From positions 1 through 64,000 of the forward strand of contig NZ_CP128474.1 in assembly GCF_030369635.1 (NCBI RefSeq): 64,000 nucleotides of DNA, given 5' to 3'. The notes under the pieces were generated by a model that worked only from the letters and a program-made list of their open reading frames with translations, searched no databases and was not told the DNA's origin. This document shows positions 10,752 to 19,334 of the stretch, piece by piece. The translations under genes were made by a program, and so were the position numbers. Position 1 is the stretch's first letter. Each line of letters opens with the position of its first letter. This DNA is from Microbacterium arborescens. Its GTDB lineage: Bacteria; Actinomycetota; Actinomycetes; Actinomycetales; Microbacteriaceae.

Positions 10752-11864
10752 TCAGCGGGTGAGCAGCCTCAAGCCGTACGCCTGCAGGATCTCGTTGACC
10801 GGCTGGAAATAGGTCGTTCCTCCGGTGCTGCAGTTGCCCGAGCCACCGGACGTGACGCCCTGCGCCTGGTTTCCGGCGAGCAGCGAGCCGCCCGAGTCGC
10901 CGCGCTCGGCGCAGACGGACGTGCGGATGAGGCCCGACACCGTGCCCTCCGAGTAGCGCACACTGCTGTTGTAGGCCTGCACTTGGCCGCAATGCCAGCC
11001 GGTCGTGGAACCGGAGCGGCAGACCGTCGCACCCACCGCCGCAGGAGTGGAGCCGGAGACGGCGACAGCGCCACCGGCGTAGTCCGAGACCGTCCCGACG
11101 GGGGTGTGCGAGGGCGTCGCGACCCAGGCGTAGTCATCGCCGGGGAAGCTCGAGCCACGGAACGTGCCGTAGTTCGTCGACGCGCCCGCTCGCCCGCAGT
11201 GACCGGCGGTCACGAACCCGCCCTCGACCGCGAACCCGACGGAGCAGCGAGACGTTCCGTTGATCGTGTAGGCGATCCCGCCCTGAATCGTCGCGAACGT
11301 CTCGGGGGCCTCGGCGGTGGTCTCCACGCGCACTGCGTCGGCCGGGGCGCCGATCTGCGCGGCGACCTCGGATGCCGCCGTGTCGCCGAGGGCCTCGACG
11401 ACGACCTGATTCGTGGTCACGTCGATCCACCACGAGGTGACGTCCGCATCGGTGACGATCTCGGCCAGACGAGCGGAGATCGCTTCCAGGTCATCGATCG
11501 AGTACGCGACCTCGACGGGAACGGCCCCCGCGCTTTCGGCGGCGTGCCGAGCGTCGGTGGTCGTCACTGCGGTGTAGACGGTCCGCGTCGACTCGTCGAG
11601 CCAGGAGCCCGCGTAGGCTGCCCCGGTCTCGTCGGCGACTGTTGCGGTCGTGGCGTTCGCGGTGTCCTGGAACGCCAGGACGTCGAGGGCTCCGGCAGTG
11701 TCGGTGCCGAGCTCTTCAGCCATCGCAGAGAGCAGGCCAGGATCAACCTGCCCGGCCCCGTCGTCTGGGCTGGGCGTCTGCGCAGATGCCGGAGCGGTCA
11801 TGATGCTCGTGAATGCCAGGCTCAGGGCGGCGATGCCCAGGGCCGAACGGGTCGGTGATCTCAT
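10752..11864 (-). CDS. Secreted S1-family serine protease (alpha-lytic/streptogrisin type)
   Basis: Predicted exported protease made as a pre-pro-enzyme. Residues 1 to about 30 are a signal peptide ending in APASAQ; a pro-region follows (ADVTSWWIDVTTNQVVVEA is the usual pro-domain pattern). The catalytic triad is visible as GFVTAGHC (His), an Asp in the following DDYAWV region, and ERGDSGGSLL (Ser). Paired cysteines (CSVGFAV/GHCG, CRSG/WHCG, VCAERG/GNC) fit the streptogrisin disulfides. The start at 11864 follows a GGAAGGA site. It is convergent with the tRNAs. Confidence 0.92.
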   Translation of the reverse strand: MRSPTRSALGIAALSLAFTSIMTAPASAQTPSPDDGAGQVDPGLLSAMAEELGTDTAGALDVLAFQDTANATTATVADETGAAYAGSWLDESTRTVYTAVTTTDARHAAESAGAVPVEVAYSIDDLEAISARLAEIVTDADVTSWWIDVTTNQVVVEALGDTAASEVAAQIGAPADAVRVETTAEAPETFATIQGGIAYTINGTSRCSVGFAVEGGFVTAGHCGRAGASTNYGTFRGSSFPGDDYAWVATPSHTPVGTVSDYAGGAVAVSGSTPAAVGATVCRSGSTTGWHCGQVQAYNSSVRYSEGTVSGLIRTSVCAERGDSGGSLLAGNQAQGVTSGGSGNCSTGGTTYFQPVNEILQAYGLRLLTR

Positions 11865-11995
11865 GGGATGTCCTTCCATCGGGGGGAATGAATGGTGGGT
11901 ACCCACTGGCATCAAAGCAGCCCCAGGGCGATTTGCGAAGGCCCCGTCGCGAAACTTGGACGGAATGTAACAAGCCTCGCAACAATCGAAGAAAA

Positions 11996-12646
11996 TCAGG
12001 CGTGCGTGTGGTCGGCTCTCGTCGCGCGTGCCGTGTCCGACCCCGTGGTGATCCCATCCATCACCACAGTCACGACATCCTCGGCCAGCGTCGGCGTCAC
12101 CGGCAGGTGTCCGAACAGCATCCGGTAGTAGATCGGCGCTGCGAGCATATCGAGGATGAGCGGGACGTCGATGTCGGCCCGGATGTCGCCGCGCTCGATA
12201 CCTCGCCGCAGCGCAGCTTCGCTGGAGGCCCGGCGCGGGTGGAACAGCCTGTCGAAGAACTCCTTCTCGAGCTCGGGATCGAGAGCGAGGTCCGCCACGA
12301 GCGCCGGCAGAACCGACCGCCCGATCTCGTCGCCGAACGACGGGCTGAGGGAGCCGATTCCCTCGATGAGATCGCACCGGGTGCAGCCGGTGTCGGGAGT
12401 GGGTGCCGCGCCCAGTCGATCCAGGAGCGCGCTGACGATGAGGTGCTGTCGCGACCGCCACCGCCGACGCAGCGCCGGGGTGTTCGTGCCCGCGCGTGCG
12501 GCGACGTCTTCGAGCGTCAAGCCGCTGTAACCGCGCTCGGAGAGGACGTCGAGCGTCGCGCGGCGGATCGCCTCGTCGATACGCGGATCGCGGGGCCGGC
12601 CTCGACCGGGGCGGTTGCCGTGGCCGTCGTCTGTCGTCGGGACCAT
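11996..12646 (-). CDS. TetR-family transcriptional regulator
   Basis: A 216-residue regulator with an N-terminal helix-turn-helix (IDEAIRRATLDVLSERGYSG, then LTLEDVAARAGTNTPALRRRW) and a variable ligand-binding C-terminal domain. It is divergent from an MFS exporter with only 67 bases between them, so it most likely represses that exporter and itself. The spacer is AT-rich (TTTAAATTATG) but no clean palindrome was found there. The start was chosen at the ATG 12646 because the frame upstream lacks family sequence. Confidence 0.9.
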   Translation of the reverse strand: MVPTTDDGHGNRPGRGRPRDPRIDEAIRRATLDVLSERGYSGLTLEDVAARAGTNTPALRRRWRSRQHLIVSALLDRLGAAPTPDTGCTRCDLIEGIGSLSPSFGDEIGRSVLPALVADLALDPELEKEFFDRLFHPRRASSEAALRRGIERGDIRADIDVPLILDMLAAPIYYRMLFGHLPVTPTLAEDVVTVVMDGITTGSDTARATRADHTHA

Positions 12647-12713
12647 GACGCAACGGTACCGGTTTAAATTATGTTCTACTATCGAATGTATTACGGCGTC
12701 GAAGGGATGAGAC

Positions 12714-14120
12714 ATGACGGAAGACCGGGGGAGTCGAGTCGGAGTCCTCGACGACCGACACCGCGCGCTGACAGCGGGCATCCTGCTCTCCGTGGGCATG
12801 GTCGCGTTCGAGTCGCTCGGCGTCGCGACCGTGCTGCCGGTGATCGCGCGCGATCTCGATGGACTCGCTGCCTACGGGTGGGGGCTCTCGGCGCTCATGC
12901 TCGCGAACATCATGGGCACCGTCGGCGCGGGCCACATGGCGGATCGCCGAGGAGTGTCACGTCCCCTGATGATCGGCATGCTCGTGTTCCTCGCGGGCTG
13001 CGTGATCGCGGGTGCCGTCGGATCATGGCCGCTCTTCCTGGTGGGTCGGGTGGTCCAGGGAATCGGCGTCGGTGCGGTGATGGCCGCGAGCTACACCGTC
13101 ATCGGGCGCGCATACCCGGAAGTGCTGCGAGGCCAGATGTTCGCGCTGTTGTCATCGGCGTGGACGATTCCCTCGCTCGTCGGGCCACTGCTGGCGGGGC
13201 TCGCCGCCGACCTCGTGGGCTGGCGTTGGGTGTTCGTTGCCATGGTGCCGCTGATCGTCGCCGCGATGGCGCTCACGCTTCCGCGCCTGCGCCGGATGAC
13301 GGATGCCGGACCGGGCCGCGCCGAAACGGCTTCGGATGGGGGAGTGCGGTGGTGGCGCGGGCCCCTGGCCAGTTCGCTCCTGCTCACGCTGGGAACCGCG
13401 CTTCTGCTCCAGGCTCTCCTGTTCGGGAACCTCGCGCTGACGGCGGCCGGTGTGATCGTCGGCCTTCTGGTCGCGCTTTCGTCGTTCCGTCGAGTCACGC
13501 CCGAGGGAACTCTGTCGGCGCGCCCGGGTCTCGGCGCGGGCGTCATCGTGCGCCTGCTGCTCAGCGGCGCCTACTTCGGCAGCGAGGCGTTCCTGCCGCT
13601 GGCTTTCCAGGAACTGCGAGGGCAGACGCCGGCGGCGGCGGGGCTGGCGCTCTCCGCGGGCGCGCTGACCTGGGTGGCGGGCTCTCTGCTCCAGGCCCGG
13701 TGGGACCGTCGCCATCAGGGGCGCCGCCGCTCGAGGGCCGTCGCGATGGGAGCGATCATCCTGCTGCTGGGCACCCTGACGATCGCCGTCACCGCCCTCG
13801 TCGACGCGGTTCCCGCCTGGATCGCGATCGCCGGCTGGGCCGTCGGTGGACTGGGGATGGGTATCGCCTTCAATGCGTCGACGACGGACACGATGGAGCA
13901 GGCGGCCGAAGGGCAGCAGGGACAGGTGAGCAGCGCGCTGCAGCTGGCGCAGACCCTCGCCACCGCCCTCGTCGCGGGCATCGGCGGCGCGATCGTCGCG
14001 TCGGCGACGGGAGCCGCCGACCGCCTGCCGGCCGCGATCGCCACCGTGTTCGCGGCGACCGCCGCTCTCGCGGCCATCACCATCGTGCTCGCCGGTCGGC
14101 TACGGCCCGCCGCTCGGTGA
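12714..14120 (+). CDS. MFS drug-efflux-type transporter
   Basis: Major facilitator superfamily exporter with about 14 hydrophobic segments over 468 residues. Motif A is seen between helices 2 and 3 as GHMADRRGVSRP, and the helix-5 region carries GPLLAGLAADLVGWRW, typical of proton-driven drug exporters. It is divergent from a TetR regulator, which supports an inducible efflux role. The substrate cannot be read from sequence. Confidence 0.9.
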   Translation: MTEDRGSRVGVLDDRHRALTAGILLSVGMVAFESLGVATVLPVIARDLDGLAAYGWGLSALMLANIMGTVGAGHMADRRGVSRPLMIGMLVFLAGCVIAGAVGSWPLFLVGRVVQGIGVGAVMAASYTVIGRAYPEVLRGQMFALLSSAWTIPSLVGPLLAGLAADLVGWRWVFVAMVPLIVAAMALTLPRLRRMTDAGPGRAETASDGGVRWWRGPLASSLLLTLGTALLLQALLFGNLALTAAGVIVGLLVALSSFRRVTPEGTLSARPGLGAGVIVRLLLSGAYFGSEAFLPLAFQELRGQTPAAAGLALSAGALTWVAGSLLQARWDRRHQGRRRSRAVAMGAIILLLGTLTIAVTALVDAVPAWIAIAGWAVGGLGMGIAFNASTTDTMEQAAEGQQGQVSSALQLAQTLATALVAGIGGAIVASATGAADRLPAAIATVFAATAALAAITIVLAGRLRPAAR

Positions 14121-14130
14121 CGGGGCTGGG

Positions 14131-14616
14131 TCAGCGCGATCGCTGCTCGGTGATGTCGGCGACGGTCGCGCCGTACGCGGCGACCAGGGCATCGGCGTCG
14201 ACGAACAGGCTGTAACCGTGCGCACCGGCACCCATCGCGATCCGTCGACCCACGATCGACGAATCGGCGAAGACCGGCCAGTCGTGGGTACTGCCGATCG
14301 GCACGATCGTGCCGCGCTCGTAGCCGGTCGCCGCGAGGGCGAGCTCGGGCTCGGGTAGCCGGAGCTTGTTCACGCCGACGAGGGCGCGGAGCTTCGGCCA
14401 CGAGATCACCCGATCGCCGGGGACGAGCGCGAACAGGTACGTGTCGTCGCTGCGCTTGACGACGAGGGTCTTCACGATGTCGTCGGGCTCGAGTCCGAGG
14501 AGCGCGGCAGCCTCGTCGAGGCTGCGCGCGTCGGGGCGCGGGCGTACGACGACATCGAGCCCACGCTCGGCCGCTGCGAGGCGGACACGAGACGTGGGCT
14601 CGAGATCTTCGGTCAT
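14131..14616 (-). CDS. YbaK/EbsC-type aminoacyl-tRNA deacylase
   Basis: Trans-editing domain that hydrolyses mischarged aminoacyl-tRNAs (Cys- or Pro-tRNA family). The 161-residue product shows the conserved LGLEPDDIVKTLVVK, FALVPGDRVISW and GYERGTIVPIG segments of this fold. It is convergent to the MFS gene and lies 5 bases downstream of the next minus-strand gene, so they share a transcript. Specific amino acid target is not known. Confidence 0.88.
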   Translation of the reverse strand: MTEDLEPTSRVRLAAAERGLDVVVRPRPDARSLDEAAALLGLEPDDIVKTLVVKRSDDTYLFALVPGDRVISWPKLRALVGVNKLRLPEPELALAATGYERGTIVPIGSTHDWPVFADSSIVGRRIAMGAGAHGYSLFVDADALVAAYGATVADITEQRSR

Positions 14617-14621
14617 CCGAT

Positions 14622-15200
14622 TCAGGCGTCGGGAGCGCGCAGCGGGTCGTCGGCAACCCACAGCTCGTCGTCGGCGCGCAGCGTCTGCCATGCGGCGTAC
14701 AGCACGCCGGCTGCAGCGGCCACACCGAGGATCAGAGCGATGACGCCACCGGCGCCGCGCTTCTTCTTCGGCTCGGGGAGCGAGGCGCGCGACTGGATCT
14801 TCTTGGTCGCCTTCTTGCCGTACTTAGCGGCCTTCTTCTTCACCGACGACAGATCGAGGTCGACGCCGCGGCCATGGGCGAGGCGACCACGGGTGTCGTT
14901 CGCCGCATCCCACACCGACAGGGCGCCGCCCACGACGGCACCGGCGGCCGGAATGAGGGCACCGTTGTAGACCTTGCGGGTCGCGCGAACACTCTTGTCG
15001 ACGTACGGCGCGGCGTACTGCTCATAGGTGTTCTGGACGGCGGGCTTGACGTGCTCGCGGTTGTAGTGGCCCAGCTGGTGGCCGGCGTCGCGTGCGACTT
15101 TGGCGGCCTCTCCCATCAGGACCTGCTGCGACTCCCACAGGGTGTTCGCCTGCTTCTGGAGCTTGCGGAGTTGCTTCTTGCGCTTGCGGCTGAGGCTCAC
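14622..15200 (-). CDS. Conserved actinobacterial protein with C-terminal membrane anchor
   Basis: Not assigned to a known function. The 192-residue protein starts very basic (MSLSRKRKKQLRKLQKQ), has an amphipathic helical middle (about 20-95), a lysine-rich stretch (KKKAAKYGKKATKKIQ) and one hydrophobic helix near 150-170 (GVIALILGVAAAAGVLYAAW) before a short acidic tail. This looks like a membrane-tethered coiled protein facing the cytoplasm. It is upstream of and probably co-transcribed with the YbaK-like gene and divergent to the cyclophilin. Confidence 0.75.
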   Translation of the reverse strand: MSLSRKRKKQLRKLQKQANTLWESQQVLMGEAAKVARDAGHQLGHYNREHVKPAVQNTYEQYAAPYVDKSVRATRKVYNGALIPAAGAVVGGALSVWDAANDTRGRLAHGRGVDLDLSSVKKKAAKYGKKATKKIQSRASLPEPKKKRGAGGVIALILGVAAAAGVLYAAWQTLRADDELWVADDPLRAPDA

Positions 15201-15292
15201 GTGGGCCCTCCCTGCATCGTGGGACGTTTTCCCTCATCTTGCCAGAGTGCGCTCCAGCCAGCAGGGCATTGACAGGTGCGAGAATGGCACAC

Positions 15293-15850
15293 ATGCCTCA
15301 GCACACTGCAGTAGCGACGATCCACACCAACCACGGCGACATCGTCGTCAACCTTTTCGGCGACCAGGCCCCCCGCACGGTGAAGAACTTCATCGGCCTC
15401 TCGGACGGTTCGCAGGAGTGGACCGACCCCGCGACGGGCCGGCCCGGTGAGGGCCCCCTCTACACGAACGTCATCTTCCACCGCATCATCCCGAACTTCA
15501 TGATCCAGGGCGGCGACCCGCTCGGACAGGGCATCGGCGGCCCCGGCTACAACTTCGACGACGAGATCAGCCCCGAGCTGGATTTCCAGAAGCCCTACAT
15601 CCTCGCCATGGCGAACGCGGGTCTGCGCCGCAACGCGATCACCGGCAAGGCCGAGGGCACGAACGGGTCGCAGTTCTTCATCACGACCGACCCCACCCCG
15701 TGGCTCCAGGGCAAGCACACCATCTTCGGTGAGGTGGCGGATGACGCGTCGCGTCAGGTCGTCGACACGATCGCCGCGGTGAAGACCGGCGCACAGGACC
15801 GTCCGGTCGACGCCGTCGTCATCTCGTCGATCGACGTCGCGGCGGTCTGA
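15293..15850 (+). CDS. Peptidyl-prolyl cis-trans isomerase, cyclophilin type
   Basis: Catalyses proline isomerisation during protein folding. The cyclophilin core is clear: HTNHGDIVVNLFGDQAPRTV, FHRIIPNFMIQGGDP (catalytic Arg and the GGDP loop), NGSQFFIT and WLQGKHTIFGEV. It is a 185-residue cytoplasmic form with no signal peptide. I prefer ATG 15293 (MPQHTAVATI); an ATG three codons earlier at 15284 is also possible. It precedes rhomboid by 7 bases. Confidence 0.95.
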   Translation: MPQHTAVATIHTNHGDIVVNLFGDQAPRTVKNFIGLSDGSQEWTDPATGRPGEGPLYTNVIFHRIIPNFMIQGGDPLGQGIGGPGYNFDDEISPELDFQKPYILAMANAGLRRNAITGKAEGTNGSQFFITTDPTPWLQGKHTIFGEVADDASRQVVDTIAAVKTGAQDRPVDAVVISSIDVAAV

Positions 15851-15857
15851 GCGCTAC

Positions 15858-16757
15858 GTGAGCGCGTCCGAGCTGCGGAGCAATCCCGACAACTTCTGTT
15901 ACCGGCATCCCGACCGGCAGAGCTTCGTGCTCTGCCAACGGTGCCTGCGCACCATCTGCGCGGAATGCCAGACGCAGATGCCCGTCGGTGTGATCTGCCC
16001 CGAATGTCTGCGTGATCAGCAGAAGAGCTCGGGCGCGCCACGTCCCCGCCGCGCACCGCGCATCCTCCGCGCGGTGCGCTCCGACGACTCGCGCCCGCTG
16101 GCCACCTACGCGATCATCGGCGTGACGTTCTTCGCCTTCGTCGTCGGGCTCATCCCGGGCGCGGGGCTGATGGTGAAGCAGGCGCTCGCGCTCATCCCGC
16201 CTCTGCTCTACCCGTCGTTCACAGGATCATTCGAGCCGTGGCGCCTGTTCACGGTGCTGCTGGTGCACAGCGGATTCTGGCACGTCGGGCTCAACATGCT
16301 CGCGCTCTGGATGCTGGGGCGCAGCCTTGAACCGATGCTCGGACGCGGTCGCTTCGTGTGGCTCTATCTGCTCAGCGGCCTCGGGGGATCCGTCGCCGTC
16401 GTGCTGTTCGGCTTCACGTCGGCTGTCGTCGGAGCCTCGGGTGCCATCTTCGGCCTCTTCGGCGCCTTGCTCGTGATCGGTCGCCATATCGGGGCGAACA
16501 TCACCGGTATCGCCGTCGTCCTCGGCATCAATCTCGTCATCACCTTCTTGCCGCTTCTCACGAGCGGGCTCGGTGGCGGTGGCGGTGTCCAGATCTCATG
16601 GCAGGCGCACGTGGGCGGCCTCGCGGTGGGCGCGCTGGTCGGACTCATCTATGCGCGCACGCGCACGATCCGCCGTCAGCGCCTGCAGATCTGGCTGCTC
16701 GGCGCCACAGCCGTCGGGCTGATCGCCCTGCTCGCGGTGCCGCTCGCGCTGTACTGA
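15858..16757 (+). CDS. Rhomboid-family intramembrane serine protease with N-terminal zinc-binding box
   Basis: Integral membrane protease. Residues 10-55 hold a Cys/His cluster (CYRHPDR, CQRCLRTICAEC, CPEC) resembling a B-box zinc finger, as in many actinobacterial rhomboids. Then come about six membrane helices, with the catalytic Ser in VVGASGAIFGLFG and the His in QAHVGGLAVGA; the WR motif appears as EPWRLFT and the HxxxN motif as HVGLNM. GTG start at 15858. Likely co-transcribed with the cyclophilin. Substrates are unknown. Confidence 0.93.
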   Translation: MSASELRSNPDNFCYRHPDRQSFVLCQRCLRTICAECQTQMPVGVICPECLRDQQKSSGAPRPRRAPRILRAVRSDDSRPLATYAIIGVTFFAFVVGLIPGAGLMVKQALALIPPLLYPSFTGSFEPWRLFTVLLVHSGFWHVGLNMLALWMLGRSLEPMLGRGRFVWLYLLSGLGGSVAVVLFGFTSAVVGASGAIFGLFGALLVIGRHIGANITGIAVVLGINLVITFLPLLTSGLGGGGGVQISWQAHVGGLAVGALVGLIYARTRTIRRQRLQIWLLGATAVGLIALLAVPLALY

Positions 16758-16764
16758 CGAAAGT

Positions 16765-16815
16765 TATCCACAGGTCTATCCCCAGGTGGGGATGGAATCA
16801 CACCGGTGTGATTCA
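16765..16815. promoter_or_regulatory. Isolated DnaA box plus 20-bp perfect palindrome
   Basis: In the 75-base gap between the convergent rhomboid and crgA genes lies a perfect DnaA box TTATCCACA (16765-16773), followed by TATCCCCAG, and then a perfect palindrome GAATCACACCGGTGTGATTC (16796-16815). The same box pair order is found at the dnaA promoter (535-553). The palindrome could be a bidirectional terminator without T tract or a protein-binding site. Confidence 0.6.
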
Positions 16816-16832
16816 CCCCATGTGGATGGCGC

Positions 16833-17072
16833 TCAGCGCCACCGCGTGGTCATGAGGAATCCCACGAAGGCGATGCCGAAACCGATCACCAGGTTCCACC
16901 CGCCGATGCCGGGCACGGGCAGCGTGGAGCTGCTGAGGTAGAAGACGAGCACCCACACGAGTCCGATGAGCATCAGCCCCAGCATGATCGGCTTGAACCA
17001 GACCGGGTTAGGTGCGTCATCTGCGGGGCGTCGCTCCACGGTCGGGTCGTCGTGGTCGCTCGAAGATGCCAT
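16833..17072 (-). CDS. crgA: Cell division protein CrgA
   Basis: Small septal membrane protein that helps recruit cell-wall synthesis factors to the division site in actinobacteria. The 79-residue product has an N-terminal charged part, then NPVWFKPIMLGLMLIGLVWV and a second helix, separated by LPVPGIGGWNL and ending in FLMTTRWR, which is the CrgA family pattern. Its presence upstream of the kinase/pbpA/rodA cluster is conserved in this phylum. Confidence 0.95.
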   Translation of the reverse strand: MASSSDHDDPTVERRPADDAPNPVWFKPIMLGLMLIGLVWVLVFYLSSSTLPVPGIGGWNLVIGFGIAFVGFLMTTRWR

Positions 17073-17199
17073 GGGAGAATCCTAGCCGCCGGACCCCGGG
17101 TCTCCCCGGCTCCGCCGGTCAGGTCTCCCACAGGCCGCCGTGGGAGAGTGGGAACGTGCTCCGCTCCGGTGATGGCATGCCGAATCGAGAGGGGCCGAC

Positions 17200-17700
17200 A
17201 TGCCCGCATGGTGGGAACAGGTCGTACACGCATTCACCGGTCGAGTGAGGCGGCACGACGATCTTCCTGATCTGCGACAGCTACCGTCTCGCGCGGTGAG
17301 ACTGGAGCGCACCCACTATCTCGTGAACGACCGGGAGCGTCAGACCCGTCGCCCGCGTACCTACGTTCTGCGCACCGAGGTCGACGCGTCTCGCGGACGC
17401 GGCAACGTCGCCGTCTTCTCGAACGGTCGCGGCGTCGGGTATCTGCCCGAGCCGGTCGCGGCCGAGATGCATCCTCTGCTCGACCACATCGGCGGCGCGG
17501 CCGTGGTGAACGGCGCCGGCGTCAGAACCGGTAGCATCCGGCTTTGGATAGATCTCCCGACCCCGGGTTCGGTCCGCGGGCTCGTCGATGCCGATACCGC
17601 GAACCGGGATACGGCGAGCGAGCACGCCGAACCGCAGAAGCGATCCGAAACGCGTCGGCAACGATTCACCCGGTTCACCCGCCCGTCGGTGGTCGGGTGA
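17200..17700 (+). CDS. HIRAN-like domain protein
   Basis: A 166-residue protein of unknown function. Its middle (about residues 48-100) contains NVAVFSNGRGVGYLPEPVA followed by AEMHPLLDHIGG, which resembles the HIRAN fold (AVaV...g..vGYLpr..A..l.pll), a DNA-end-binding module. The C-terminal 45 residues are charged and probably disordered. The start follows a GAGGGG site. The match is by eye and weak outside the GYLP core. Confidence 0.6.
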   Translation: MPAWWEQVVHAFTGRVRRHDDLPDLRQLPSRAVRLERTHYLVNDRERQTRRPRTYVLRTEVDASRGRGNVAVFSNGRGVGYLPEPVAAEMHPLLDHIGGAAVVNGAGVRTGSIRLWIDLPTPGSVRGLVDADTANRDTASEHAEPQKRSETRRQRFTRFTRPSVVG

Positions 17701-17754
17701 AATGGAGGTCTTCTCTGCGACCACCCCCAGGGCCGAAGGATAAACTCGGCGATT

Positions 17755-18549
17755 GTGGAGAGCACCCGTACGTCGACCAGACGCTCACGTCGCTCGCAGT
17801 CGCGCCCGCGACGTCGTGTGAGCGTCATCAGCGTGTTCGGTGAGCTCCTTCTCACGGCCGGCGTCGTGATGCTGCTCTTCGTGAGCTGGCAGATGTGGTT
17901 CGGCGACATGATCATCGGCTCGCAGAAACAGGCCGAGGCGCAGGCGCTCTCGCAGCAGTGGCAGGCACAGGCACAGGCACAGGAGTCGCCCACGCCCAGC
18001 GAGACTCCCGCAGGCGATCCCGAGACTCCCGGCCCCGCCGCCATCCCGGTTCTCGCCGAGCCCGAGCAGGGCGCCGAGTTCGGCGTCATGTACATCCCGC
18101 GTTTCGGCCCCGACTGGCAGTTCACGATCGCGAACGGCACGGGGAAGAAGGCGATCCTCGACAAGGGACACATCGGTCATTACGAGGGATCGGCGATGCC
18201 GGGCGCGGACGGCAACATGGCCGTCGCGGCACACCGATGGACCTCCGGTGCTCCCTTCGACCCCGTCGACCGCCTCGTGGTCGGCGATGCGATCGTCATC
18301 CAGACCCAGGACGGCTGGTACACCTACCGCTTCCGCAACGTCGAGTACGTGCAGGACACCGCGATCGAAGTGCTCAACCCTGTTCCGCAGCAGGTCGACC
18401 TCAGCGCCAACGGCAAGTACCTCACCCTGACGAGCTGCGCGCCGAAGCTCAACATGCTCGAACGCATCATCTCGTACGCGGTGTTCGAAGAGTTCACCCC
18501 GACGTCGGCGGGTCCGCCGGCATCGCTGACAGAGGGAGCCCCCGCCTGA
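17755..18549 (+). CDS. Class E sortase
   Basis: Membrane-anchored transpeptidase that attaches secreted proteins to the cell wall; class E sortases of high-GC Gram-positives use an LAxTG signal. The 264-residue protein has a basic N-terminus, one membrane helix (about 25-48), a Gln/Ala- and Pro-rich linker (AQAQAQESPTPSET), and the sortase barrel with catalytic His in VAAHRW, Cys in LTLTSCAP and Arg in MLERII. GTG start. Its stop overlaps the next small gene. No sortase substrate is seen nearby. Confidence 0.92.
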   Translation: MESTRTSTRRSRRSQSRPRRRVSVISVFGELLLTAGVVMLLFVSWQMWFGDMIIGSQKQAEAQALSQQWQAQAQAQESPTPSETPAGDPETPGPAAIPVLAEPEQGAEFGVMYIPRFGPDWQFTIANGTGKKAILDKGHIGHYEGSAMPGADGNMAVAAHRWTSGAPFDPVDRLVVGDAIVIQTQDGWYTYRFRNVEYVQDTAIEVLNPVPQQVDLSANGKYLTLTSCAPKLNMLERIISYAVFEEFTPTSAGPPASLTEGAPA

Positions 18550-18707
18550 TGTACGGAGCATTGTGGCGAGTTCTGCCCGGTCCCTGGTGGCTCCGGGTCG
18601 TCTTCCTCCTCATTCTCGCGGCCGCCGTCGTCTACGCGCTGTTCTTCTGGGTGTTCCCCGCCGTCGCGCCGTTCTTCGCCCCCGGCGAGGAGTCGACGGT
18701 CGGGTGA
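18549..18707 (+). CDS. Small single-pass membrane protein after sortase
   Basis: A 52-residue product with a central hydrophobic helix (WLRVVFLLILAAAVVYALFF) and a short acidic C-terminus. Start and stop overlap both neighbours (TGATG with the sortase, GTGA with the amidotransferase), which shows it is a translated operon member. This small gene recurs between sortase and trpG-like genes in related genomes from memory; its role is unknown. Confidence 0.85.
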   Translation: MYGALWRVLPGPWWLRVVFLLILAAAVVYALFFWVFPAVAPFFAPGEESTVG

Positions 18708-19330
18708 CCGCCGTTCTCGTGATCGACAATCACGACAGCTTCATCCACACTCTCGTCGGGTATCTCCACGAGCTCGGGGCCGAGACCGAGATGGTGGAAT
18801 CGGATGCCGTGGCCGATCTGTCGCGCGCGATCGCGGGCTTCGACGGCATCCTCGTCTCACCCGGCCCGGGGACCCCCGAGGGCGCCGGCGCCTCGATCGA
18901 CGTCGTGCGCGCGGCGGCGGCATCCGCGATCCCCTTACTCGGGGTGTGTCTCGGGCATCAAGCCATCGCGGTCGCGTTCGGTGCGACCGTGACGGAAGCG
19001 CCGGAACTCATGCACGGCATGACCTCTGACGTTCGGCATGACGGGTCATTCCTCTTCGAAGGGGTGCCCACGACGTTCACGGCAGGCAGGTATCACTCGC
19101 TTGCGGTGCATGCGGAGACCGTCCCCGACGAGCTGCGGGTGACCGCTCGGACTGCGGGCGGCACGGTCATGGCGATCGCACATCGTGACGCGCCGATCGT
19201 CGGTGTGCAGTTCCACCCCGAGTCCGTGTTGACCGACGGCGGCTATCGGATGCTCGGCAACTGGCTCGAGTCGGCAGGGCTAGCGGGCGCGGCACTACGC
19301 GGCGCGCGGTTGCATCCGCATCGGAGGTGA
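18704..19330 (+). CDS. Glutamine amidotransferase, anthranilate/aminodeoxychorismate synthase component II
   Basis: Class I glutaminase that passes ammonia to a chorismate-using partner (TrpE or PabB). The sequence has the start VLVIDNHDSFIHTLVGYL, the oxyanion region SPGPGTPEGAG, the nucleophile elbow LLGVCLGHQAIA with the catalytic Cys, and the His-Glu pair in VGVQFHPESVLT. No component I gene is next to it. GTG start overlaps the preceding stop. Such genes near pknB are usually labelled trpG or pabA; the sequence alone does not decide. Confidence 0.92.
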   Translation: MTAVLVIDNHDSFIHTLVGYLHELGAETEMVESDAVADLSRAIAGFDGILVSPGPGTPEGAGASIDVVRAAAASAIPLLGVCLGHQAIAVAFGATVTEAPELMHGMTSDVRHDGSFLFEGVPTTFTAGRYHSLAVHAETVPDELRVTARTAGGTVMAIAHRDAPIVGVQFHPESVLTDGGYRMLGNWLESAGLAGAALRGARLHPHRR

Positions 19331-19334
19331 GTCC

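Noticed and set aside
10752..12653. 633-codon frame covering protease and TetR
   Set aside because: Only the last 370 codons from 11864 look like a real protein (signal peptide, protease); the remainder is out of frame with the TetR gene.
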